64,000 nt of DNA from the NCBI GenBank assembly GCA_039583875.1, contig CM077165.1, positions 70,172,757 to 70,236,756 on the forward strand, read 5' to 3'. The notes under the pieces are model-generated. The model ran no database searches, had not been told where the DNA came from, and saw only the letters and a list, made by a program, of their open reading frames with translations. This DNA comes from Platanthera guangdongensis (Eukaryota; Streptophyta; Magnoliopsida; Asparagales; Orchidaceae). A program made the position numbers and the translations under genes. Position 1 is the stretch's first letter; every line of letters starts with the position of its first letter. Below, one piece after another: positions 40,565 through 53,047 of the stretch.

Positions 40565-41780
40565 CTGTGATAACCTCCTCGGGGTTCCTCTGCTCTGTGA
40601 GGTCCAAGGCGTATATCTGCTCCTGCTCACGTCTCCTGCCGTGATATCCCCGGCCTCGGCCTCGTCCTTGGCCTCGTCCTCGGCCCTGCTGTACTGGGGC
40701 CACTGGATGTGGAGGAGGAGGAGGGGGATGGAATCGGTGCGGGCACTCCGACCTAATGTGCCCGGGCTGGCGGCATCCGTAACAAACTACCTGTCGGTGG
40801 CCTCGGTCATCCTGTCTCCTCGGATCATGCATCTGTAGAGGTGGGGGAGCCAATGCTGGAGGAGGCCCCTGCTCCTGCCTGAAGTTGGGACGACGACGTC
40901 CCCCACCCTTCCTGTATCCGATAGTCCTGCCTCTCTGAGAGCCCCTGCTGCTCTCTCCTGATGTCGACCCATCAAATGGTCTCTTCCCTCCGGCTCGCAC
41001 CATCAGCTGGTCAGCCTCCAGCTTCTTCGCTATCTCAATGATCTGCCTAGATGTGCCATGAGAAATGAACAGCAAGGCCTGCCTCAAATCGTCCCTGAGG
41101 CCCCGGTAGAACCTCTTGGCATACCTCCTATCATCGGTATCCTGAATCCCTGCGAACTTGGCCAAATGAGAGAACTCTCTCTGATACTCTATCACCGATC
41201 TAGTCCCCTGCCTGAGGTTCAAAAACCTCTCCTCCAAGGCATCTCTGTCCGTAGCAGAGACGAAGTGCTCCAGAAACACATCGCCAAACTCCTCCCATGA
41301 TATCTCTGACAGCTCAAAGTCCGCATATGTAGACTCCCGGACTGATTTCCACCATCTCTTCGCATGAGCCTCTAGCACAGAGGTGGCTAGAGGTACTGCC
41401 TCGCCGACTGGGTAGCTAATGCCTGCTAAGATCTCGTGTATGGCCTCCAGCCATTCTTCCGTCTTCACCGCATCCTCTGTCCCACGGTACGTCGGTGGGG
41501 ACAGGCTCTTGAATGCACTCAGCCAGCTCGACCCCGGATTTGGCTGTGGAGCCGGGACTTGCTGGGATCTGAAGGCATCCAGAATCGTCGCCAAGGTCTG
41601 CCCCATCTCTGTATGTAGGAATGGAGTGGCAGCTGGAGGGGGAGGAGCCACATTTTGCGGCGCGGCGACCTGTGGAGGTTGCATAAAGGTAAGGTTAAAA
41701 CAGAACTGGCCTAACTCATTGTACTTTGTGGACCATTTATGTGACTTTTGTACATGGGCACACCACTGCTTCCGCTGCAT
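40557..41780 (-). CDS. gag: E3 Gag
   Basis: 407-residue open frame. The likelier start is the second ATG at 41684 (MQPPQV), because the 32 residues before it look like translated leader. Capsid domain roughly residues 95-270 (WLEAIHEIL, AKRWWKSV, FSHLAKFAG), then a basic, glycine-rich region and a complete zinc knuckle CYGCRQPGHIRSEC (about 335-348), followed by P-rich and RG-rich stretches. Intact, unlike E3 pol. Confidence 0.88.
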   Translation of the reverse strand: MQRKQWCAHVQKSHKWSTKYNELGQFCFNLTFMQPPQVAAPQNVAPPPPAATPFLHTEMGQTLATILDAFRSQQVPAPQPNPGSSWLSAFKSLSPPTYRGTEDAVKTEEWLEAIHEILAGISYPVGEAVPLATSVLEAHAKRWWKSVRESTYADFELSEISWEEFGDVFLEHFVSATDRDALEERFLNLRQGTRSVIEYQREFSHLAKFAGIQDTDDRRYAKRFYRGLRDDLRQALLFISHGTSRQIIEIAKKLEADQLMVRAGGKRPFDGSTSGESSRGSQRGRTIGYRKGGGRRRPNFRQEQGPPPALAPPPLQMHDPRRQDDRGHRQVVCYGCRQPGHIRSECPHRFHPPPPPPHPVAPVQQGRGRGQGRGRGRGYHGRRREQEQIYALDLTEQRNPEEVITGT

Positions 41781-41850
41781 AGTTTGTCCGCAAACTAATA
41801 CTCGGGCGGGGGTGGTCCCATGTTGTGGACTTCTTTCTCATATGATCGTT

Positions 41851-41865
41851 GTTCAAGTGATACCA
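41851..41865 (-). promoter_or_regulatory. E3 primer binding site
   Basis: On the minus strand TGGTATCACTTGAAC. The first eight bases match the initiator Met tRNA end; the rest has diverged. Confidence 0.65.
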
Positions 41866-43229
41866 GTTTATAGGACCCCCCCCCCCCCCCTTACCAAGGA
41901 GGCTACCGGGTCTTATGCCCAGAACCGCCGTCTTACGGTGGCACTAACGCACGGGTTAGTCGACACCGCAACACACCGATCCTGCCGGCTAGTACGATCA
42001 ATTAACCTGTAGGCCAATATGAGAAGAAAGAAGTAAAAACTGTATATGAATCCATCAGTCCACAAGCCACATAGTACAATCATATAAATGAAATGAAAAG
42101 TGCATCAATATAGTCCACAGAAGAGTACAAATGAAAGAGTAAAAAGGGCTTATGTCCAGTACATCAAAATCACTCTCTCTCAAAATAAATAAATGTGGAA
42201 GCTGTACTAGAACATCAGATCTCGTCCCACCTGAGGAAGCACAGTAGTGGTAGTAGCCTGCTGAAGCGGTATCTGCTCCTCATGTCCTGCCTCCTCGACG
42301 TGCTGGTGCTCCATCTCCACGGGCTCCTAAAAATAGTTTGGTCACCGACCATTAGTCAAAAAGACTAAGTCGTTTCCTCCGCACCTCGCCCCGCAGATCC
42401 TAGGCACCGAGCGGGAGGACGAAGCGGAGGACAACAAGGGGTAGCAAAAGTGGAAGCAGGTGACAGAATCTAACTAGAGTTGTAATAAGTAATGTTGTTC
42501 TAGTCTAGCAGTTCTAAGCATGGTACAAGTAGTAAGTAAGAGCAGTGCAGTAAAGGAAAGTAAAGAACAGTAGTATGAACAAGTAAATAAACTAAACTAC
42601 CACTATATTATCATCACAAACGTACCCTAACTTATATAAATGCCCATACAAATATATAAGTTAGGATTTCCAGGAAATTTAACTTATCATATAAAAGAGC
42701 TCATACTAATTTATATGATAAGGATCTATGAAGCGTATGACCTAATATGAATGAATGATATGATGCAATTTTATGGGCGGGCAAGTGCAACTCACACACA
42801 ACGACTCTGTGATCACAGACCTTTAGTTCCCACTTTTTGAGAGCTAGCATCACTCTCGGGTACCACCGCTGTGGCTACGGCAGCAGCGGAGCGGGCGTCT
42901 CCGCTTCTAGACTGGTATGCACACTACCAAGCCTTAGACCCCTCTCATACGCCTCTGTACACGTCCAAGGTGCACTCTAGAGTCTCGCGTACGTACTTTG
43001 CTGACAAACCCGTCAGTCTTGTTGGGTCGGATGTGTGTTATCGGGGATCGTCCTCCAGACCGCAGTGTAAAACAACCCACTGGCCCCTCTAACTCTCACA
43101 ACTGCCTGGTGCACCGTACTGCCATCGGTGTGACGAACGGCCAGTACCGCATGCCCCGCCACGATATTTATGCACATGCAAGTATTTCATTCCGAGCCTC
43201 CCGCTCGCAGGACCAAACCCGTCCTGAAT

Positions 43230-43393
43230 CCCTCAAACCCAAACCCGAGTGAGAACGCACATTAGTGCCTTATACCAATTCCCTCAAACCCTAAACGGGT
43301 GAGAACGCACATTAGTGCCTTATACCAATTCCCTCAAACCCTAAACGGGTGAGAATATATCATGAATCTCTCCAACCCTACACGGGCGAGAAG
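43230..43393. repeat. 50-51-bp tandem repeats in E3 5' LTR
   Basis: Sister of 20524-20690, same unit and copy number. Confidence 0.85.
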
Positions 43394-46148
43394 GTACAAC
43401 AATGTCCTAACCTATTAGACTACTCTTGTCTACGGGTTATTATACTTAGAGATTTAAGGTTAATCCCAGGACTGCCCCCGGTATTCCCTGTGAAGGGCTC
43501 TCAAGGGGCACTAGGAACTGTGTTGGGATTACGCCCAGCGTTCCCTTTCGTAAGGATATTTATTTTAGTTGATGGCTACTCATGTCTCTCCCCAGCTCTC
43601 TTTATTGCTCTAGTACAACCCTAGTGACTTAAGGTGTTACCGGGAAACCGACGGTCTTCCGTCGACCCCCACTCCAGTTGCTAACTAAAGACTTGCACTT
43701 TTGATCCCTCACTAAGACAATTCTACCCACCAGGGTTTATTCATGTTGCACTCTCTTATTTCTGTCGATAATCAATCCTCTGGTAACCCCTAAGGCAAGA
43801 CTTATTTATGTTATATGCAGACCATGTCCTATTAATACCCTAAAAATGTGATCTTCCAAACCTTAAGGCATCTTGCCTCTAAATATTTATCCTAGGGTGG
43901 TATGGACTAAGGGAACTACCCTATGAATTCTCATAATTTTTCTTATCCAAATAATCCTTTAATTAAATCTTTTAAATTAATTACTAGGTCACTTTACACA
44001 TGAAGTAGTATGATTTAACATCCACTGACCAAGGTAATTTTTCCTGAGTTGTATAATGATAGAATATTGCTGTCTACAGAGTTTCATAATTTTCCTTTAA
44101 TTATTTATTCACATTTCTTATTTAATACCAATTCACATAAATTCCATTTTTCCAAATGAAGTATAGGCAATATGTAATCTAAACTTCCAGGAAAATTACA
44201 GAACATTTAAAACACTAATTTATGACTATTGGCAGAGTCTCATCAATTTTTATTGTGTAATGGCCTATAAAATTCCATTATAACATATTTACCAAAAATG
44301 CCATTGTATTAATTTAACAACTAACAATACATCCATTAATTCTGAGAAATTTATACAAAACTAATAATACCATTTTATAGCAGTAGAATAAATTCCAAAT
44401 TTTTTTGAGGTGCATATCCATCATTTCAAGAATTAAATGAAATAAGGGTAAAATGGGCAATTTGAGATATCTAATCCAAAAGCTCTTCAAAACAGAGGGA
44501 TCATATTTTTCCTAAGTCAAATGTGACCTTATCTATACCTTGGCAAAGTTTTAGGATTTGTGTCTGAGGAAAACCTATTTTCCAATTTTATTTCCAAAAT
44601 AGCTATATTTAAAATAAATTCCAATAAATGGGATTTTTGATTCCAAAAATCCCATGATTAATTTGAGGGGTGAAATTTACCCTAATGAACCATTGTAAAT
44701 AATTCCAAGATCTTTGCATGTCACCATTGGGCTGAATACACTATATTTGAATTTTTGCTATTTGCACACCAAGGCAAAACATGAACTAACACATGCATGT
44801 GGATTCTCCAACATGAAGTGAACCCAAGGTGCTGAAATTTTTATCATGCACCAAGGATGTCCCCATTGACCTACCACCAAGATTTGGGACCATGGGGAGG
44901 TATAAAACTCCATATATTTCACTTATTTATATTTTGATATTTTGGCAAAAACTATAGGAAAATTTGCTCCAAAAATTCCTAATTTTTGGCAGGGGCTAAG
45001 TATGCCCTAATCATGCATGTACCCAAAATTTGGGGCCATGGTGATTATTGGTTTGACCAGGGCATCCAAATGAATTTCTGCCCTACTCTAGGACCAGTCC
45101 TAGGAGAAATGCCCTACAGGACTGTACACTACACCAAATCTCAACTTTAAGGTGGAAAATTAAAGGTAAGACAGTCAACTACATTTTTCATTGAGGAACA
45201 AATTTCTGGAAATGCCTCTAAGAGGCCTAAAAATAACATGCAAGGTGACTGTAATTATGTGACAGGAATTTACTATTCATCATTTAAAAATTTAATCATA
45301 TTAATGATTATGCACGAATCTTAAAGAGCAAACCGACGGGATCGGTTCATCTTCCCCAATGGATTGACGGCTGCGATTGAGTTTTCCTGGGTGATGTTGG
45401 CTGGCGATTTCCGGCCAGCTGAGCCACCACCACCGCCGGCGGATATCGCCACCACCTTCGTTAAGGTGGGGGCTAGCGTTTCCCGGCGGTGGGACCGCCG
45501 GAGTTGGCTCCTCCGGCGAACCCGAGCAAGAAGAAAAAGGCCGGATTTCTCCATTTTCCTCTCATGGCATCGGGCTCGATTGAGCCCGATATCTCCCTAA
45601 ATGGATCTAGAAATTTAGTACAGGTAGAGGTGAGGTGAAACGAACCTGAATTGGGGCTTGGCTGCGGGTCAGGCGGCGGTTTGCCATGGTGGTGGTGCGC
45701 CGGCGAGCTCCACCCCGATTCCTTGATTCTCCACTGTTCTCCATGATCCAGCACTCGAATTCCACTTGCTTCTATCTCCTGAAGTTTCTGGTGAGGTCTG
45801 TTTGGACTGAATTTGGCTGTACATGGAGATACCACTTAATTGAGCTTGGTTTGAGCTTTGTTTGCTCCGCCCAGCTGCCAAGTGGCACACAGCCCCGGTT
45901 TTCTGCTGGAAATGGAGAGAGGAGGTCGGCCATCTAGTTTTGGGCAGATAAAACCAGCTGATGGGGTGGCCATGTGGCCACCATTCCCTTCCTTTCCATT
46001 TCTCTCTCCTCCTTCCCTCAAAATCCCAATTTTACCCCCTTGCATGTATTCTCTCTCCTGATTTAGAGGGGTAGGACTGGTCTTGTTCACTTGGGCTGGC
46101 CATGGGCCAATTTTGGTGGGCTTGGTCCAATGGAAGATGGCGTAGTCT

Positions 46149-46545
46149 TCATTTCACTCCTTTAGGTCAATTTATTGACTTGTTGACTTGGGGAGTTGAC
46201 TTGGTCAACCATGGTGGGTGGGTTGACCCTACTTGGTGGAAATGGGTCTAGTGGCACCACCCAACTTGGGTTGGGTCAAGGGGGGTGCCCTACTTAGGCC
46301 AATTGGGCTTATGAGTGTGAGTTTGACCAAATCAAGCCCAAGGTTGACTTTGGTCAATTGGGGTCAAAGTGTTGACCTAGTGACATGCCCTAGGGTCCAC
46401 TTAGATTGTCTTTAGGGTTAGGTCAATGTGGTGGGGTCATGGTGTGGCTAGGGTCCCCACTTAGACTAGTTTGACCTAGTTTGACTATGGTCCTATAGTG
46501 GGCCCCACATGGCTACCACCCACTACCTAGGGTCAAATATAGTTG
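46149..46545. promoter_or_regulatory. TTGAC (W-box core) cluster in E3 5' LTR
   Basis: About 15 TTGAC/GTCAA words within the first 470 bp of the LTR. Confidence 0.7.
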
Positions 46546-46616
46546 GTCTCCTTAAATCTCACCCATGCCTAACCCAATCTAAGTTGAGGGGTCCAGAAGT
46601 AACATGGGATGTTACA

Positions 46617-47517
46617 CCTTGTCGGCGGCCTGAAGTCGAGAAGATCGCCGGGAAGCCATCTTTGAAGGTGGTGCCGCTCCGTTTCTGCAACTACACAGTG
46701 GGGAGGCTCGGTTTCTTCAGGTAAGGATTGGGAAATCCTCCTCTCGGCCCACTGAAGGTGTTTAAAGCCTCAGATGGGGAGGGGAGAGGCTGGATCATCA
46801 ATGGCCATTAAGGCCATTAATGGCTACATTCGGCCATGGTAGAGGGGGCTGAACCAGGCCCTTGGTGGCCAGGGAAGTGGCTGGAAACTTCTCCCCTTCC
46901 CTAGGGGAGTTGAATTTAGCCATTAAAGGTGGCCTTTGGCCTCCCATTGGCCGAGCCCCTTCCTTCCCCCCTTCTTTCATTTTTCTCTCTCCTCCATAAC
47001 CATGGAAATGAAGCTCACTCTCTCTCCTAGTCACCAAGTTGACTTGGTCAATCTGGAGGTATATTGGCAGCCCATCCATACACATTATCTCCTAAAGAAG
47101 CCACATGAGGAGGCTTGAACTTGGGCTAGCCTATTTGGGCTAGGTTGACCCAAGGTAGGCTTGGGTTGACCTTGGTCTTTTTGACCTTTTTGGTTGCCCT
47201 AAAGAGTCCCGGGTGACCCATTGATCTCCCCTAAGGTTTAGGTAGGGTTGGATAGGGCTGAACTGGCATCTTGGAGGTCACTTGTCCCTTGGTAAGGGCT
47301 CTTTGACCACTTTAGGGCTAGAGTTGACTTGGGTCAACATGACCATTTGGGTTGACCCCAAGGAGTCCTTGGTGACCCCATGGCTTCCCTTGAGGTCTAG
47401 GAAGGGTTATGTAGGGTTACCTTGCACTTTGGAGGTCACTTACCCTTAGTAAGGGTACTTTGACCAAATTAGGGGATTGAGTTGACTTGGGTCAACTTGG
47501 CCTCTAGGGCTGACCCC
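46617..47517 (-). repeat. E5 3' LTR, left fragment
   Basis: LTR sequence between E3 and E6. It ends in ACCCC, the E6 target duplication. TTGAC/GTCAA words are dense at 47036-47517. No gene. Confidence 0.85.
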
Positions 47518-48380
47518 TGAAAGTCCACCTAGTGTCAACTACCTTCTCCTATGGGGGGGGGAATAGGTGATGTGCAGCGTTTTTGCGGAATTAAAATTGT
47601 ACATGCACACGAAAATAAAACAGCACAGCAAATAGAGTACACAAGCTATTTATAGTGGTTCCCCGATTTGGGTACATCCACTTTCCCCCTTCGACCTATC
47701 TCCCAACAAGGGACGACTCGGTCTCTTCACCAACAGGATTGAAATCCAATCCTTGCACTATCGGAAGGAATCCTTCCACACGTAGGAGACAACACTCCCA
47801 CAACACGGGTTGCACCCAACCCTTACAACTCGGAACCAACATTCCTTTACAATAAAAAAAGAACTAGAATGTACAAGAAATACAAACTACTTTTGGAGAC
47901 TAAGGTGTCCCACTTCGTTCGACGACGTGATCTTGAAGTCAACAAAGAGTCCACAACCCTAGATCTCTCTTGGAGAGAATCTCCCCGAAACCGGAGGCGG
48001 CAAGAAGGGCGGCGGCTTAGTTCTCGGGATCGGCGGTGACAACGGTGTGCGGTTGTTGTACTTTGGAGATTCAAACTTCGTAGCAAAGCTAGCTAGGTCT
48101 TCCAACGGTCACACTAGGATTGATCGTCTCGATCGATTCGGACGGGGAAGGTTTTCCCGATCAACAAATCAAGAGACAAGGGATCTCTGGTTAGACGCGT
48201 GAGACGCTACGCTTGGCTAAGCTTCTGTCGCCGGAAGATCTAGAAGAATCACGATCACTGCCGGCGAATGACTTGCATGAGCGGCGACGGTGGCGGAACA
48301 GGTATCGCCGTCTAGGTCACGTCGGCGGCTCTGCCTTTTTCAAATCTTCTTCGCTGCTATACTGTTCAAAAATACGCGTG

Positions 48381-48388
48381 TATTTATA
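48381..48388 (-). promoter_or_regulatory. E6 3' LTR TATA box
   Basis: TATAAATA on the minus strand; sister copy at 55394-55387 in the 5' LTR. Confidence 0.7.
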
Positions 48389-48504
48389 CAATAAAATACT
48401 CTTTTATGACCGTTATGGGTCCCACCAGAGGAAACCCTAATTCCGGTTCAAAACAGTGCCAGCGGCAGAATCCGGTCCAGCGGTTTCCAGAAAATTGCTC
48501 AAGT

Positions 48505-48848
48505 CAAAATCGGCGAGAATCGAAAGTGAGTCTCGTCGAATCGTCGAGAATCAAAGGTGATTCTCGACAATTCGGCGAGAATCAAAGATGAATCTCGTCG
48601 AAGTTGACTTGTTTGCACGCACTGATTTAACCTGATAGAGACGGCGAGAATCAGCCAGTGATTCTCGACGATTCGGCGAGAATCACTTGGTGATTCTCGT
48701 CGATTATGACTTGGTTCCAGAGTTCCATGCTATGATGCAGCCAGATAGAGACGGCGAGAATCAGCCGGTGATTCTCGACGATTCGGCGAGAATCACTAGT
48801 GATTCTCGCCGAATCGGCGAGAATCACTTGGTGATTCTCGTCGATTCA
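48505..48848. repeat. GAGAATC/GATTCTC dyad array in E6 3' LTR
   Basis: About nine GGCGAGAATC and eight GATTCTCGNCGA words alternate to form palindromes such as GATTCTCGCCGAATCGGC. The array lies about 120-460 bp upstream of the TATA box on the element's strand. Confidence 0.9.
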
Positions 48849-49326
48849 CACTTAGACGATTTTTCGTCTTTCCACCCATGAGCTGCTCTTTGACCCATCC
48901 TTGCTCCTTATCTGCTCTTGCATGATCACAGCCATGTACTTGAAAATAAGTACACTCCAATATAGAGAGTGCACGTAGGCCAACACACTGATCTGCTCAA
49001 CGAGGGATTACGTCGTGCAGACCCGTGTATATTGACCTACTGCACCCTGACATTGGAGTGCACTTAGCGTGGAATAACTGCAAGCACAACTTAAAAGGTT
49101 TCATCAAATACATTGTGAATTCATCTTAGCTTGACAGGAGGCTTCGTCAAATCCGGGTAATTGTGGATACATTACCCAACAATCTCCCCTTATTTGACGA
49201 AGCCAAAATCCTACTAGCTAAGATGAATGCCACCATCCAGATAATATATACATCATATAGAATTTAAAAATGCGGTACAAGGAAATAGAAGCACACAGAT
49301 CAAAGCTTGAGTCAATAATGAATTCA

Positions 49327-49447
<121 letters not shown>

Positions 49448-49519
49448 CCAAGATTGTTCATAAAACAATAAGAAAAGATAGAAGTGTTCATGAGACAATG
49501 ATAAGCTATAAATTTCTGT

Positions 49520-51859
49520 CTATTGATCTTTGGCTAGGTCATCCTTATGTTTTTGAGCCAAAAACTTCTTTCTTTGCCTTTCAACGTACTCCTTGGGCTT
49601 TGGATAGTATCTGGGTGGAGGAGCTTTATCTGCCGCAGTGTTGGTCCTGAAGAAGATGTTCCGTTTAGCTTCATACGTCTTGTGCAGCTCCCACTCATGT
49701 TGGCTGTATACGTTGTTTCGATTGATTTCCCCTTTTTCTTGTAGCCAGAATGTGTCCAAGATGATACTCTTTGATACCGGACTCCACTTTTCGTTTCTTA
49801 CTTCCTCCTCCTTCAATCTGATTCTCTTTTCAGCTTGTGTTTCCTTAGATGTTCCTTCTTGAGATTTTCTCTTATCCCTGGCTTTTGCTAGGGCTCCTTG
49901 GTCAAACATTGCCATCAGTTTTGCCTTGGAGGTGGCCCTAGCAGCCCTATGAGCATCAGCTTCACTTAATGGAACTTCTTCAACACTTGGTCCCTCATCA
50001 GCCGCAGTATTAATTTCAGGAGCAGGAGTACCCTCAGGATTTTCAGGGATGTTAGCGCCTAGCGCTTGTTTGAGCATCCACCAGCAACTGTCATAAACAT
50101 ATATGTTTGACTGCTCAAAATTTTTGATTATGATTTCTTGAAGCTCGGTCATCTTAGCTGTATATTCTTTCTCCCCCTTTTTGGCTTCGACTGCAATGGA
50201 GTTTGCATAAGAATGCAGTGACTCATCAATGTGCTTTGTAGTCCTGGAGAACTCGGTAACCAAGGCTTGTTGATTGGTGTTAAGAGTCACCATATTGCCA
50301 TCAAACTTTTGAATGTTATTTGCTACGACATGAGCATTCTGATTTACTACGGCGAGAGTATCGGTGTTCTTTTTTAATCCGTCCATTAGAAGAGTTACAG
50401 CTTGGTCGGCCGCTGTATACTTGTCGTCAAACATCTTTTCCATCACATCCAGTTTGTGATTGATCTCCAGCATGTTCTTGAGCATGAGATTTTCAGATTT
50501 CTTAATTCGTTTTAACATTTTATTTTGAGCTTTCTCAAAAGATGCTTTGAGCTCATCCACGATACCTTAAATAACGTTTACGGTGTGATTGGCTAGATCA
50601 GCTCGTAGTGGATGATCCTGAGGCATGCCTTGGCCTTGCTCTTCAGTAGATGCACTTGTAGAGCTGGACACTAGCACAGTCTCTAAGGGGGGAGTACTTA
50701 GCAGTCTCTGCTGAGAGGACTCACCCTCCACTGTTGCACCAATGTTCTCAGGAACGATCTCAGGAGCGTGCTTGTCAGATGGAACTTCAGTGATGTCCTG
50801 AGGCTCCAATGCTTCCTGTCCCACATTTCCTTCTTCCTCATCTTCATCATCCATGAGATCATTCTCAGCTGCATCATCTTTCAAACTTCCCTCATCATGT
50901 TCCTCTACATTGCCTTCGGCTCCGTGATCATGCACGTTCAAGGCCGCCTTATTCTCCATCACAGCTTCACTTTCTTCTTGTATATCCTCCACTGCATCTC
51001 TGGCTATCTGAGAGATGTAAGATACGATATTAGCATAAGCGGGTAGAGGCTCCCCCTCAATTCCTACAGTCAGTGCATCAGGAATTTCACTGGGGATTAC
51101 TAAGGAATCAGCCATAGTTCCGTCCTCGGCTAGAGATACTTCTTGTTGTTCTACCACGGCAACCTGCCCAATGCGTCTCTCCCATCTGTCAAAGACGCTT
51201 GAGTCCATTTTCTTCAAGTAATGCAGTGGAACTCCTTTACTCATGTCATACCTATCTCCGTTTAACTGATTGAGATATAGACTGATGATTCGGCCAAAGC
51301 TAGGAGATCTGAGAGTGTCCTTTATCTTCTCAAAAAGCAATGCCCCCCAGTTGAATCTTTTTCGGCAGACAATTGCCACAAGGATCTTGAACATGTTCGC
51401 AGAGATGTGGTCATGAGAGCCCGGTTTGCATATGAGTACTTTCCCAATGATGTCTGACAGAAGTTTCTCCTCCTCATTCATATCCTTTCGCTTTATCGAT
51501 CTAGTTTCTCGAGCGAGTCCACAGAATAATAATGTCCTGGTTTTATCATGTTCCTCCAGATAATCTTCATGCGCAGAGCTAGTGAGCTGCAAGTAATGGG
51601 TCAGCTTGCTTGCAGACATCTTGATCTTTGCCCCTGCTACCTTGCTCTTGATGAGAGAGTCTTCATTCCGGAGTATGGCGGTTGCGAAGAACTCCATCAC
51701 TTCCTTATCCAAGATTTTACAGGGGTGCTCCAGTATGAATGAGAGTCCAGCCTCTTCAAGCATAATAATGATGTTTCTGAATTCATCAGAAGTATGTGAG
51801 AATCCTGTTCGAACCAACTCACAACCAGTGACCAGGCCGGCGGTTGTCCTTGGAGCCAT
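49520..51859 (-). pseudogene. E6 homologue of the E4 additional ORF, one in-frame stop
   Basis: From ATG 51859 (MAPRTTAG) to 49520 in one frame of about 780 codons, broken only by TAA at 50567-50569. The N-terminal 230 residues match the E4 ORF in pattern (KEVMEFFATAILRNEDSLIK, KIKMSASKLTHYLQL). An acidic middle and a long coiled-coil stretch follow, and the C-terminus shares WSPVSKSIIL...EWELH and a PP-YYPKP-Y block with E4. A basic KARDKRK stretch is present, but no exact PKKKRK. No signal peptide or membrane segment. A single stop in 2.3 kb, after loss of pol, suggests the ORF stayed functional until recently. Confidence 0.85.
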
Positions 51860-52241
51860 CGCAAGACTGAAATCCCAAGACTACGCCTAATCAGGAATCA
51901 AGAGGAAAGCTACCCTAACAATAAGTCACTGTAAGGGTGAGAAAGTGGTTACCCAAGAGCTTAGAAGGTGAGAATCGACGGAAATGGCTGGAAACCGGAA
52001 GAAGATCGCGTCTTTGGTCGATCGAACCCGCCGAGACTTGGATGAGTGCCCTGGACGCGAGAGGAGTGATCTACGGAGGGAAGAATCGGCGAGGTGCCTG
52101 CTTGATATCAACGGAAGAAAACGGCGGGATTCCTGCGGTTGTCGACGGAAGGGGAAGAATCGGTGAATTTCCTTCGGTGAGCTTCCTGCGGAATATGAAG
52201 GGTCGGCGGGATACTGTGCGAGATCGACGGGTTTAAAGGGG

Positions 52242-52248
52242 TTTTATA
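52242..52248 (-). promoter_or_regulatory. Possible internal promoter of the E6 additional ORF
   Basis: CCTATAAAACC on the minus strand, 383 bp before ATG 51859. The leader would include GAATCGGCGAG (52083-52093), an 11-base match to E6's LTR dyad word. Weaker evidence than in E4. Confidence 0.4.
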
Positions 52249-53047
52249 GGGTTTCCGTGTGAAGAGAGAAAAGCTAAGGTTCGGCGGGAGTCTTCGGGTT
52301 GAGCGGGTTTTAGCGGGTTTCCAGTTTGTCTAAGTCGAAAGCGAAGGTATTCTTTAATAGGAATCTACGGGTTAAGAGGCATGCCGGATTCTTGAGGTCT
52401 TCTGATATCAAGACAATTTAAAAAAAAATCTTCTAAATATGTATATATATTTCTTAATGTCAATCGTAAGTTGTAGTGATTTCCAATGACGCATCTTCGT
52501 TAGTTTTCAGTGAACTGATTTAAGCCTGTAGATGTTAGTTCTCGAATCTACCAGTGGAATTACAGGTAATCTTTATTAATGTATCTAAGGTTTATGTTTA
52601 CAGTGTTAACATATCCTTAGGTGTACGCACATATATGTGTATATATATAAATATATATATATATATGTAAATGTCGATACAATATGACTCAAGTATATGA
52701 GCTGATCAAAAATACCTGGGATTATGAGATTCATAATTTACCCCCTCAGGTTGAGGCATACCAGGTGTTCAATGTGAGTATCCCATTGTAAATAGTACTT
52801 CTGATATTCCATACATTTGTTCCAATTTAGTCTTGAAACATCTTCTGTCTAGTTCCCATCATATTTACGGGAACCTAGACTACCCTGCAAAAAAGAGTTA
52901 CCTTACCTTAGGAACCCAATACATATTGGGTCCTAGGTTCTTGTTAGCATAAACACTCGAATGCCTTCCCTCAGAAATCCTGTCAGGAAGGCTACCTCTG
53001 CCCAGAAGATGTGGATAGGCCCTTGCCCTAGACACAGAGGGGTTGTG
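52249..53047. other. E6 non-coding stretch where pol is expected
   Basis: AT-rich with short TA runs (52440-52470, 52630-52670). I see no coding region and no trace of pol motifs in either strand. Confidence 0.75.

Larger units (their letters stand above)
6899..46616 (-). mobile_element. E3: Tekay-like Ty3/gypsy element, split by E1, E2 and E4
   Basis: Minus-strand element. Its 5' LTR is 41868-46616, PBS 41851-41865, gag 41780-40557, PR-RT-RH 40469-38797 and 25718 onward, integrase to 23997, and its 3' LTR runs leftward from 23910 to 6899. It continues beyond E1 outside the window. The two LTRs are co-linear over about 4.55 kb once E2 is removed. E2 sits in the 3' LTR with duplication CTAAG and E4 in the RNase H region with AGATT. 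The right flank CCTTG at 46617 matches the uninterrupted E5 LTR near 63972, confirming the insertion point. Confidence 0.9.
41868..46616 (-). repeat. E3 5' LTR (about 4750 bp)
   Basis: Starts on the minus strand at 46616 (TGTAACAT). The inner end is placed just before the primer site and is uncertain by a few bases, because the expected CA end has decayed next to a poly-G run. Collinear with the 3' LTR. The short ORFs along it have counterparts there and show no domain; no gene is seen in 42000-46616. Confidence 0.88.
47518..49181 (-). repeat. E6 3' LTR (1664 bp)
   Basis: On the minus strand it starts TGTTGGGTAAT at 49181 after the purine tract AAGGGGAGAT (49191-49182). TATAAATA is at 48388-48381, with the dyad array upstream of it at 48505-48848. 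Confidence 0.93.

Noticed and set aside
47655..48440. Short plus-strand ORFs in E6 LTRs, repeated at 54661-55446
   Set aside because: Present in both LTRs on the strand opposite to transcription; no domain or start context.
51860..53047. Decayed pol hidden in E6
   Set aside because: Neither strand shows RT, integrase, protease or RNase H motifs, even with frameshifts; the space is too short for a full pol.
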